From: Methylovulum sp.
GTDB taxonomy: Bacteria; Pseudomonadota; Gammaproteobacteria; Methylococcales; Methylomonadaceae
Direction of reading: 5' to 3'
DNA: 64,000 nucleotides
Assembly (NCBI GenBank): GCA_028712695.1
Contig: JAQTQZ010000005.1
Span: 1-64,000, forward strand
The stretch's first letter is position 1, and every line of letters begins with the position of its first letter. Below the pieces are notes generated by a model. It saw only the letters and a list, made by a program, of their open reading frames with translations, made no database searches and had not been told where the DNA came from. The translations under genes were made by a program, and so were the position numbers. Shown piece after piece: positions 27,165-34,640 of this stretch.

Positions 27165-27878
27165 ATGATTGATACAAAAAATAAACCGGTTTGCGTGATC
27201 GTTGGCGTGGGGTCTGGGAATGGTGCTGCTTTTGCACGCCGCTTTGCCTCCGAAGGTTACCGCGTTGCATTACTGGCCCGCAGTACGGTTTTTATTACAG
27301 AACTGGCCGCACAACTGGATGACGCACGAGCCTATGCTTGCGACATCACCAATGCCACTGCTGTAGGGCTTACGTTCAGTGCGGTCCGCAAGGAACTTGG
27401 CGAAATTGATGTGCTGGTTTATAACCCGGGTGTTGGCGTATGGGGCAATGTCGAAGAAATCACGGCAGAGGACTTTGAGGCAAGCTGGCGCACTAATGTA
27501 TTGGGTGCGCTGCTCAGTTCGAAACAGGTGATCCCCGACATGAAGCAGAAGCAACAAGGCAACATCATATTTATCGGTGCCACAGCATCGCGTCGTGGCG
27601 GTGCGCGTACAGTGGCATTCGCGGCAGCGAAAGCGGCACAAAAAAGCCTGGCCGAGTCGATGGCGCGCCATCTCTGGCCTGCGGGCATCCATGTCGCGCT
27701 GGTTATCTTGGACGGTGTGGTTGACACGCCTGCAACGCGAAAAATGCTACCGGGCAAACCAGACGACTATTTCATCAATCCAGACGATATTGCCGATAAC
27801 GTGGTGCGGCTTACACAACAACAACCATCAGCCTGGTCATTCGAAATTGAAGCACGGCCATTCAGTGAGGCTTGGTAG
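27165..27878 (+). CDS. SDR-family protein lacking the catalytic tyrosine
   Basis: A 237-residue short-chain dehydrogenase-like protein. The cofactor loop is VGVGSGNGAAFARRF (residues 13-27; G-x3-GNG instead of the usual GIG), Asn of the YNPG motif is at position 86 (VYNPGVG), and Ser/Thr precede FAAAKAAQKSLAESMARH. In that last block the classical Tyr-x3-Lys is FAAAK, so Phe replaces the catalytic Tyr while Lys remains. The same replacement occurs in a related SDR subfamily, so this is a family trait and not a fresh mutation; it may bind rather than reduce, or use another acid. It is translationally close to the GST and the NTF2-like gene. Confidence 0.8.
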   Translation: MIDTKNKPVCVIVGVGSGNGAAFARRFASEGYRVALLARSTVFITELAAQLDDARAYACDITNATAVGLTFSAVRKELGEIDVLVYNPGVGVWGNVEEITAEDFEASWRTNVLGALLSSKQVIPDMKQKQQGNIIFIGATASRRGGARTVAFAAAKAAQKSLAESMARHLWPAGIHVALVILDGVVDTPATRKMLPGKPDDYFINPDDIADNVVRLTQQQPSAWSFEIEARPFSEAW

Positions 27879-27915
27879 AAAACATTTTCAACAACAGCAT
27901 TACAGGAATTTTTAT

Positions 27916-28383
27916 ATGCAGCCAATACCAACAGCCATTACCGGCCAAGAAAATACGGGCGACTTAACCACGCCCTATCAAGCGCTAGTCCAGTTTTATT
28001 GTGCTTTCAATACCGGCGACATGGACATGATGTCGAAAAACTGGGCGCAATCAGATGAGATTGCGATGGATAATCCCTTGGGCGGCATCAAGCGCGGCTG
28101 GGCGGAAATTCAACCCGTTTATGAGCGCATTTTTAAAGGGCAGGCAAAAGTGTATGTTGAATATTTCGACTACACCCTGCACGAAACAGCCGTGATGTTT
28201 TACACCGTCGGCAGGGAGCGCGGCTATTTTCGTTTAGGCGATGAAGAAATTACGCTTGCCATCCGTACCAGCCGGATATTCCAGAGAATAGGTGGGTGTT
28301 GGCAACAAGTTCATCATCATGGGTCAATCGAAGAGCCAAAATTGTTGGGCAGGTATCAAGCGGCGGTTTTGGGAAATAAATAG
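27916..28383 (+). CDS. SnoaL/NTF2-like (YybH-type) protein
   Basis: A 155-residue cytoplasmic protein with the cone-shaped SnoaL/NTF2 fold pattern: VQFYCAFNTGDMDMMSKNWAQ, then IKRGWAEIQPVYERIFKG and the terminal IFQRIGGCWQQVHHHGSI. The ATG at 27916 with CAGGAAT upstream is preferred to the longer frame from 27577, which runs inside the SDR. Relatives are ketosteroid-isomerase-like binding proteins of unknown ligand and often sit with detoxification genes. It closes the MAPEG-GST-SDR operon (37-bp gap). Confidence 0.82.
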   Translation: MQPIPTAITGQENTGDLTTPYQALVQFYCAFNTGDMDMMSKNWAQSDEIAMDNPLGGIKRGWAEIQPVYERIFKGQAKVYVEYFDYTLHETAVMFYTVGRERGYFRLGDEEITLAIRTSRIFQRIGGCWQQVHHHGSIEEPKLLGRYQAAVLGNK

Positions 28384-28515
28384 TAATATCCTAACTGCTT
28401 TTTTAGGAACCCGTAAGCTAGACCGCGCAGCAAATATTAGCCGTTTGAAGGCGGCGGTGGGGGTGATTAATGACAGCGATTTGGCGGATATTGACTTGCA
28501 GTTGGAGGGGAGATT

Positions 28516-28665
28516 GTGCCGATTGAATTATGGCAACAAATAGTATCGGAACAGGAAACCGCGTATTTACTGAAAAGCGAAACCATGAAACAGCGTTTAT
28601 TGGCTGCCAAAGGACGTAAAGAAGGCATTGAATTTGGAACCGCTTGTGAAAAGCTTGGAGTTTGA
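28516..28665 (+). pseudogene. Truncated YefM/Phd-type antitoxin
   Basis: A 49-codon frame starting GTG (PIELWQQIVSEQETAYLLKS) and ending REGIEFGTACEKLGV-like. The text matches the C-terminal toxin-neutralising half of Phd/YefM antitoxins; the N-terminal DNA-binding half is missing. The 130 bp before it (28384-28515) read LDRAANISRLKAAVGVIND and may be debris of another toxin-antitoxin gene, which I could not identify. Its end overlaps the toxin remnant. Confidence 0.6.
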
Positions 28666-28859
28666 TGCCACTGGTTTTGAAGATTTTAAAGCTAATCAAA
28701 GAAATACAACGCACACCGTTTAAGGGAACAGGCCAGCCAGAGGCGTTAAAACATGAATTATCCGGTTGTTGGTCGCTGCGTATAGACCAAGAACACCGCT
28801 TAATTTATGAGGTTCTGGACGATAAAATCAGAATTTTGGCGTGTCATTATCATTATTGA
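28656..28859 (+). pseudogene. Broken YoeB/Txe-family toxin
   Basis: The start (LEFDATGFEDF) and the end (LIKEIQRTPFKGTGQPEALK, then HELSGCWSLRIDQEHRLIY and CHYHY) of a YoeB-type mRNA interferase are present, but they are in different frames and about ten residues between FEDF and LKLIKEIQR are absent. The catalytic C-terminal Arg/His/Tyr set is retained in the second part. With the antitoxin also truncated, the module is inactive. A 65-codon open frame (28662-28859) covers only the second part. Confidence 0.75.
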
Positions 28860-28902
28860 ACTCCAACTGCGCAATTAGGATTGCTATGTTTAAAAACTTA
28901 CT

Positions 28903-29006
28903 GGTTCCCAAGCTCCAGCTTGGGAACCAAGTCCGAGAAGCTCCAGCTTCGAGGATTCTGGAAGCTAGAGCTTCCAAAACTGCATTCCCAAGCAGGAGCT
29001 TGGGAA
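28903..29006. repeat. Four-hairpin repeat cassette, copy 1
   Basis: Four short palindromes in tandem: GGTTCCCAAGCTCC plus its inverse arm (28903-28928), GAAGCTCCAGCTTC (28937-28950), GGAAGCTAGAGCTTCC (28960-28975) and TTCCCAAGCAGGAGCTTGGG (28986-29005). The same four types recur in the same order at 43937-44044. All share AAGCT/AGCTT cores. It looks like a REP-type composite element; it lies downstream of the toxin remnant and upstream of the convergent secreted-protein gene. Confidence 0.8.
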
Positions 29007-29148
29007 CGAGCAAAACGAGCAAACGAGAAAAATCTACAGGGTAATAGCTTGGCTTGGCAGCTATGTAACCTTGGTGGATTCGCGCAGCAATCCACCAAGG
29101 GATGGCACGGCGCTTAATTGACGGTTTGTCTGACATCTAGGTAATTGG

Positions 29149-31449
29149 CTACGGCTTTGCACACGCATCACCAAACCAATAGGGCGTTTTCTTTTTCCAT
29201 TCCGACTTTTTAAAGCGGCGGTTCAAGGCCTCAAACGCCGCTTTTGATGCCTTGCCCGTGGCGCAGTTTTGGCAGCCGTAACGGGTGGCTTTCACCGCCA
29301 GATATAAGGCTTCGGGCAGCCGTTTTTCATCAGGTTTAAATTTTGCCCACTGCACCGCTTGCCTTGCCAAATAATTGGATCCGCCTTGCAGCGCGGCAAT
29401 CTTGGCATTTTCAGTGGCGGCTTGGGTGATTTCAGCTTGGGTCAAAAAGGCCGGTGCAGGGAAATCGGCCATTTGTTCGCCTTGATCATCAAAAAATTGA
29501 CCGCCGAAATCTTCATCGCACCACCAGTTGTCACGCCAATGGTCAATCTCGGTAAAGATCGCCGTCCGGCCTTCGCCTTGTTCCACCAACGGCCGCATTG
29601 CCGGATTTTTCAGCATTAGCCAAGCCGCCTCAAAGCGCCGATCCTGCTTATTCGCTTTGCCGTATTGGGTGATGAAAGGTTTTAATTCGGGCAGGTATCG
29701 GGCAACATGCGGCACAAATTCCAGTGCGGTTTTTTCGTCATCCAGCAACACGGCACGCGTCCACACCGACATCACAAGGCGGCGTTTCAGATAATCGGGC
29801 AGACCCTGATGTAAGGCCATTTCCTTTAATAAGCCCAACGGCATGCGTAAATTCAGGGTGCGGGTGGCATCGGTATCAAACATCGTGCGCTGTAGCCATT
29901 CACGCTCGTTGCCATAGTAATCTTCACCCTCAGCGGGTTTTACCAAGTCAATCAGCTCGTAATTGCTGCCATTCTCAGAAAAGACCACCGCCCGGCGCTG
30001 GGCATATTTGACGAACTCATCGATATTCTGCGCCAGCAGCATACGCTGGGAATACAGTTGGCTGGTGGCCGATTTATTTAACGCGGCGGGGGCGGCGGCC
30101 AAAACGGCATCCAGCACTTTTCTGGCTTCATCGGCATGGCCTTGCGCCATGAGCAGGCGCACCAGATGGTAATTGACGGTCAAAAAGGCCGCCGAAGCGC
30201 TTTTGATGGTTTTTGCCTGCTGTTGTAATGCGGCGGTTTCCGGTGCATTGCCCGTGGCTTTAACCAAGCTGGCGACCAGCCAGACGGGGTCTTTTGTCGC
30301 CAGCCAGCGCCCATACGCATGGGCGAATCCATCTGTGCCGGTGGCTTGCACGGTAAAAATCCAGTCGGTTAAGGGGCTGTTTTGGCGGAATTCGTCCTGT
30401 AAGGCTTTTGTTTCCGCACTGGCCTCGTAATTGCCCAGTTCCGCCTTGTCGAGCAAGCGGCGATAGTCGGTGACATCCTGAAGAAAATGGCTATTTTCTT
30501 CTTTGGCCAGCAGCTTTTTGGCAAGCGCATCGTGCAGTTGCCCGGGGTGCAGACGGAAATTGACAAAATTCAACAATTGCAGGGCGGCGGGGTGATAGCC
30601 GGACAATTGCCCATTTTCCAAAACGGCATTGATTTGCGCTATCGCCTGTGCGTAGAGCGCTTGTGATTGGCCGGCATCCTCACCGGCAAACAAGCTGGCT
30701 TGGCGCACGGCAACGCGGGCCAGCAAATACGCCGCGAGTTGCCGCCATTCTGACGCGCTATCCCCGGCAATTTCGGTAAACCGGCGTTTCGCTTCGTCAT
30801 AACGCATAGCATAAAAATCGGCGGCGGCGCTTTGATAAGCCCGGTCATGTTTCAGCCAAAGTGGCGCATCCGCCGAAGCTTCGGCCGGTGCGGCCTGGGC
30901 TTGGGAACAATTGGCAAACACTTGGTCTTGCCCATGCGCCCAGTCTTTAACCTCCGCGTTGACGGTATAGGCCGCAATCCTTGCAGCAAGCGTCTTGACC
31001 GCATTTTCGAATGCACCGGCGGTGCAGTTTAAGAAATAGTCATAGCCGTTTCCGGCATTGCGCAGCGCATAAATCGTCGGTTCCGGCTCATCCGCCAACA
31101 CTTTTTTCCGCACCGCCAGCCAGTTGTCAATGGCGGCTGTTTTCGCCGCTTCATTGGCGTCTGCCAGTTCGTATTCGGCTTGCCAGTTGCGCACCAAATC
31201 CTTTTGTTCGTCCGCAGAAAAGGGCAGGCCGTTAAGTTCACGATAGGCCGCCAACAGTGCCGAGCGATGCCAAGTCGGCTGGATGATGCCTATCTTGCCA
31301 GCAGCAAAATCAGCGAAGTTTTCAGGACGGATGGAAAACGTGAAAATTGGTTGCGGAAAATACGGCCCGCAGGCGATCACAGGTGTGCCAGCGGCGGACA
31401 CCAAAAGCGTAAAAACCAACACAAGCCAAACTTTAAGCAGTTTTTTCAT
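29149..31449 (-). CDS. Large secreted protein of unknown function
   Basis: A 766-residue exported protein: signal peptide MKKLLKVWLVLVFTLLVSAA with cleavage near VIA-C, so the mature protein may begin CGPYFPQ; the Cys could also be lipidated though the lipobox is poor. The rest is alanine- and leucine-rich helical sequence resembling degenerate TPR-like repeats (AYQSAAADFYAMRYDEAKRRFTEI, AYLLARVAVRQA). Near the C-terminus a CQNCATGK pair could bind metal. I do not recognise a named family. It is the last gene of a minus-strand run after DUF3142, RyR and SLOG genes, 89 bp from the DUF3142 stop, so it may be the periplasmic end of that system or merely adjacent. Confidence 0.7.
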   Translation of the reverse strand: MKKLLKVWLVLVFTLLVSAAGTPVIACGPYFPQPIFTFSIRPENFADFAAGKIGIIQPTWHRSALLAAYRELNGLPFSADEQKDLVRNWQAEYELADANEAAKTAAIDNWLAVRKKVLADEPEPTIYALRNAGNGYDYFLNCTAGAFENAVKTLAARIAAYTVNAEVKDWAHGQDQVFANCSQAQAAPAEASADAPLWLKHDRAYQSAAADFYAMRYDEAKRRFTEIAGDSASEWRQLAAYLLARVAVRQASLFAGEDAGQSQALYAQAIAQINAVLENGQLSGYHPAALQLLNFVNFRLHPGQLHDALAKKLLAKEENSHFLQDVTDYRRLLDKAELGNYEASAETKALQDEFRQNSPLTDWIFTVQATGTDGFAHAYGRWLATKDPVWLVASLVKATGNAPETAALQQQAKTIKSASAAFLTVNYHLVRLLMAQGHADEARKVLDAVLAAAPAALNKSATSQLYSQRMLLAQNIDEFVKYAQRRAVVFSENGSNYELIDLVKPAEGEDYYGNEREWLQRTMFDTDATRTLNLRMPLGLLKEMALHQGLPDYLKRRLVMSVWTRAVLLDDEKTALEFVPHVARYLPELKPFITQYGKANKQDRRFEAAWLMLKNPAMRPLVEQGEGRTAIFTEIDHWRDNWWCDEDFGGQFFDDQGEQMADFPAPAFLTQAEITQAATENAKIAALQGGSNYLARQAVQWAKFKPDEKRLPEALYLAVKATRYGCQNCATGKASKAAFEALNRRFKKSEWKKKTPYWFGDACAKP

Positions 31450-31538
31450 GATCTTATACTCCGCATTTTCTAATTACAGATTTAACCCACACCTGATTAT
31501 GGATTTGCCTGCTGGCGTTTTACCACTAACAAAAACAG

Positions 31539-32297
31539 CTACTTTAAATTGTCCATATCGCTTGGTTTCCAACCTTCCGGACGCCCTTTAAAAACATATT
31601 TGCGCCGTTGTCCCACAAAATTATCCGCCAAGGGTTCATCGGTCGCCACGCCGTAACTATGCCTGCAAAGCGGGACGGGGAAATCGTTGCCGTCTTTTAG
31701 ATACTGTTTTACCCGCTTGGCATCTTTGCCCATCCGAAAAACCATCGGCACCGCCTCGTCCACCGGCAAATCGCTGATCCAGCTGTCGCCTATGCAAAAG
31801 GACGCCAAGGCGGTGATCGACAACGGTATGGGCTTAGGCAGGCGGGCCCTTAACGCGCCCAACAGCCCCCGGTAAAAAACCCGCTCGGACAATTTGGCAT
31901 CAAAATCAATCTGGACTGCTTCAACATTTTTTAGCGCCAGTGTTTGCAGCACCAATCGTATCGCCTCATTTCTTTGGGCTTCCGAAAGAGCCGTCGGCGG
32001 TATGGCTTCGATACGCGTGACCGCAATCAGCCTAATTTCCGGTGCGACGCCCAAGGGCTGTTGGCGCGGTGCAAATAGCAGCTTGTCGCCGGTCAGTTGT
32101 AGCGTCTGCGCTAAAAACGCGACGCCAAAACGTCGGCTATCAAGGAACCGTAAATCTTCCGGCCGCTCCCAAGCCCATAAGATAACTGGCGGAAAATTGT
32201 CCAGCCGGTTTTTTGACACCGATACGCCGGGGCAAAAAAATGCCAGAAAAACCAAGGAAAGGGCTACCGCGATTGATGTTGCTGGTTTTTTTGACAT
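31539..32297 (-). CDS. DUF3142 domain protein, exported
   Basis: A 252-residue protein with an N-terminal hydrophobic signal or anchor (SIAVALSLVFLAFFCPGV). The body is DUF3142-like: VILWAWERPEDLRFLDSRRF, VQIDFDAKLSERVFYRGLL, PLSITALASFCIGDSWI and DEAVPMVFRMGKDA. These blocks resemble a TIM-barrel glycosidase-like fold, but no enzyme activity is established for the family. The start at 32297 is the ATG nearest the signal peptide; the frame is open to 32414 and would then overlap the RyR gene. With the 32297 start, 67 bp separate it from that gene on the same strand, consistent with an operon. Confidence 0.78.
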   Translation of the reverse strand: MSKKPATSIAVALSLVFLAFFCPGVSVSKNRLDNFPPVILWAWERPEDLRFLDSRRFGVAFLAQTLQLTGDKLLFAPRQQPLGVAPEIRLIAVTRIEAIPPTALSEAQRNEAIRLVLQTLALKNVEAVQIDFDAKLSERVFYRGLLGALRARLPKPIPLSITALASFCIGDSWISDLPVDEAVPMVFRMGKDAKRVKQYLKDGNDFPVPLCRHSYGVATDEPLADNFVGQRRKYVFKGRPEGWKPSDMDNLK

Positions 32298-32364
32298 GGC
32301 AGGCGGCTTAAACAAACACATTTGTGGCAATAGTTTAGTGTTTTTCGTTAAGCTGTCTGGCCTT

Positions 32365-32667
32365 CTAGGCGGCTGGTTTCTGGGCAAAGCCAATTTCATA
32401 CCCCAAAGCCACAATCGCTTTCAACGTCTCCATCGCCGCTTGGCGGTCATATTCCTTCTCTGATTCCGGCAATTGCGCATAAGCAATCAGGCAAGGGTGC
32501 AATTTGTTGGCATCATCCCGCACGTCCCCCAATCGCCAACCGTCCGCCAAACGCTGTGCCGCCCACAAATCATGGGCGTTTTCGGCGAGTTGTTCGGTCA
32601 ATGCCAACACTTCTGGGCTAAGCGTCACCTTAGAAGTGTCAATAGGTTTGGGTTGGTATGCGCTCAT
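32365..32667 (-). CDS. Stand-alone RyR-domain protein
   Basis: A 100-residue protein that is essentially one RyR domain: YQPKPIDTSKVTLSPE, LAENAHDLWAAQRLADGWRL, then RDDANKLHPCLIAYAQLPE and YDRQAAMETLKAIVALGY. The RyR domain is named after ryanodine receptors but occurs widely in bacteria, often near signalling and conflict genes, where it may bind a nucleotide-derived ligand. Its ATG overlaps the stop of the SLOG-TM gene (ATGA at 32664-32667), so the two are translationally coupled and likely made in fixed ratio. Confidence 0.92.
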   Translation of the reverse strand: MSAYQPKPIDTSKVTLSPEVLALTEQLAENAHDLWAAQRLADGWRLGDVRDDANKLHPCLIAYAQLPESEKEYDRQAAMETLKAIVALGYEIGFAQKPAA

Positions 32668-34511
32668 GCGTGTTGCACCAAAGGCTTGGCACGGAAGATG
32701 ACCCGCCAGTCGTAGAGTTCTTGGCTCATGGTGTCGATGATGTTTTGCGCTTGTAGCATGAGTTCCAAAACCGCCGCATCGGGGCTTGCCGTCAATTCTT
32801 TCTTAATGCTCTCCAGATGTATCGCCATCCCTTTGGAACGTTTGGCGATACGTTCAAACTCGCCTTGGCTTAACACGCCAGCAACGGCGGCGCCAAAGGC
32901 CGGCAACACGGCGGCGACAATGGTTGACCACACCGCCACAACGTGCTCATGCCAAAAAAAGTGTATGCCACAAGCGGTGACGATAGCCACTAACAAAATC
33001 CCGTTGCAGGTATGCAAGGTATGGGCAATGCGGTGGTTACGCTGATGGTTGTTTTTGTGGTATCCGGCTTGGTCTTCTATCATGGCAATTAAAAAGGCGT
33101 GGTAGGCTTTACGGTAATCCGTGTTGAAACTGTCTGCGGGAATACCTTCGGCACGGCTGATAGTGCGTACCCACCAATCAATTAAGGCGTAAGAATAGTC
33201 GCCATGACGATGAAACACCGGCTGAGACAATTGCGACACGCCGCCAATAGGTGTCAAAAAGGCATATTGGCGCAAACGCTCCGCCAACAAACGGAAGTCA
33301 ATCCAACGTTGGTGATAATTAAGCAAGCGGCCTTTTAAAACCAGAACCGCGATGCTGCTAATGGTGACAAATTCCAGTGCCGCGAAAAATTCACTTTCCT
33401 TCCCATATAGCATAAACGGCGCGCCCAGCAACGCCCAGAACACGGCAAAACCGCCCAACGTGAACGCCATAACAAACGTGCCGCGATATTTGTCGGCATA
33501 AAAGCTGGCAAGGCTGTCCGCACGGACAAAATGGTTTTTTGTATCGGCGTTGACGGGCAAAGCAGGAGTGGCGGCATTGACAATAGTTTGCCATTGGTAG
33601 TCAGCATCTTGTTGGTATGGGTTGCCGATCATGTCTTTAGGGCTGTGTTTGCCTACCAAAGAAAACAGCGTGCGATATACCGTCCCCAACAGGTTTCTTT
33701 TGGGTTGGCGATGGTGCAAATAGGCCAGGCAGCAATGCGTTTGAATATGGAAGAATTTTTGCCCAAATGTCAAAAATTCCGATTTCTCTTCCTCCGCTTC
33801 TTCCTTATCCTCTTTAGTTTGTTCGGGTGGCAGCAATAGCCAACGCAGTAAATCCGCTAATTTGTCTTGATCGCAAGTTTGCCATACGGGCTTTTTTTTA
33901 CGTGGATCATGATATTCGATCAGCTCAGGCGCATAAGGCCGTATCCAAATTATAGGCTTCTCCAATCGCAAGGCGGCGGTGACCATGCCGGATGTGCCGG
34001 GTGAACCCAGTTTCTCCACACCATCCCAAAGCGCCACGACAATATCCGAGTGCCGCAAAACAAAATGTCCAACTTCCCGATAAGCCTCTTCTTTACGCTC
34101 ACGCACGCCGTCCAGCGCCAGCACTCTCTGCGCTTTGCCGTACAACTCATTGAAGGTCGCCAAAGCTTCGTCATGGAAATCTAGCGCGTAAACTTCACGC
34201 GGAAACGGCAAGGGGCTATGCAATTCATACTGGTTTGCCAACGCGGCTTGCGCAACCAAACTATCCGCCCCTGCTGCTAGCGGCGACAACAGGCGTGGTG
34301 GCAATGGCGCTTGCTGGCTTAGCAATTGCGATGTTGTTTTAGTGGTAGTTAATTGTTGGTAAACCTCGGCAATCGTTTGCAAAAGCTTGGTGACACTGGC
34401 CTGCAAAGCCATCTTGGCCGCCGCGTCCAAGCCTAAATCACGATGTCCGGTCACGCCGATTTGCAGGGCTAAGCGGGGTTGGTAAGTAGTAGGGTCGGGA
34501 TTCTTGGACAT
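32664..34511 (-). CDS. SLOG-like domain protein with C-terminal SLATT-like membrane helices
   Basis: A 615-residue protein. The N-terminus has a Rossmann-like nucleotide-binding pattern of the SLOG type: LQIGVTGHRDL (residues 16-26), LLSPLAAGADSLVAQAAL, then PLPFPREVYALDF, HSDIVVALWDG and GTSGMVTAALRLEKPIIWI. A charged linker (EDKEEAEEEKSE) follows. From about residue 345 there are two hydrophobic segments (FVMAFTLGGFAVFWALLGA; FVTISSIAVLVL) and later two more (ILLVAIVTACGIHFFW; VAAVLPAFGAAVAGVL), then a conserved-looking helix (FERIAKRSKGMAIHLESIKK). This is the order of SLOG sensor plus SLATT-type membrane effector described in nucleotide-centred conflict systems. The start has a GGAATCC-type site, and the gene is divergent from the DUF4062-like gene. 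Confidence 0.8.
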   Translation of the reverse strand: MSKNPDPTTYQPRLALQIGVTGHRDLGLDAAAKMALQASVTKLLQTIAEVYQQLTTTKTTSQLLSQQAPLPPRLLSPLAAGADSLVAQAALANQYELHSPLPFPREVYALDFHDEALATFNELYGKAQRVLALDGVRERKEEAYREVGHFVLRHSDIVVALWDGVEKLGSPGTSGMVTAALRLEKPIIWIRPYAPELIEYHDPRKKKPVWQTCDQDKLADLLRWLLLPPEQTKEDKEEAEEEKSEFLTFGQKFFHIQTHCCLAYLHHRQPKRNLLGTVYRTLFSLVGKHSPKDMIGNPYQQDADYQWQTIVNAATPALPVNADTKNHFVRADSLASFYADKYRGTFVMAFTLGGFAVFWALLGAPFMLYGKESEFFAALEFVTISSIAVLVLKGRLLNYHQRWIDFRLLAERLRQYAFLTPIGGVSQLSQPVFHRHGDYSYALIDWWVRTISRAEGIPADSFNTDYRKAYHAFLIAMIEDQAGYHKNNHQRNHRIAHTLHTCNGILLVAIVTACGIHFFWHEHVVAVWSTIVAAVLPAFGAAVAGVLSQGEFERIAKRSKGMAIHLESIKKELTASPDAAVLELMLQAQNIIDTMSQELYDWRVIFRAKPLVQHA

Positions 34512-34640
34512 GGGGGATTCCTTATAGCTAAGATTTAGTGGCCTATTTAATAATAGGGTAACCTAGCCATAGGTGTAATACAATTCGCCTAAACCTTGCC
34601 GTTTTGCCGGATCCTAGACCACTACTTGCACGAGGTTGCC
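34512..34640. promoter_or_regulatory. Shared divergent promoter region
   Basis: Only 129 bp separates the SLOG-TM operon start (34511) from the DUF4062-like start (34641), so both promoters must lie here. The segment is AT-richer than the genes (ATTTAGTGGCCTATTTAATA). I see no strong dyad. The close divergent layout argues that the two transcripts form one functional unit. Confidence 0.55.

Noticed and set aside
27577-27915. Upstream extension of the NTF2-like frame
   Set aside because: It runs inside the SDR gene in another frame; the ATG at 27916 has a ribosome site and the family match starts there.
28903-29006. Possible CRISPR array
   Set aside because: The palindromes are of four different types with tiny spacers and there is no cas gene; they are a REP-like cassette. 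No CRISPR array was seen anywhere in the window.
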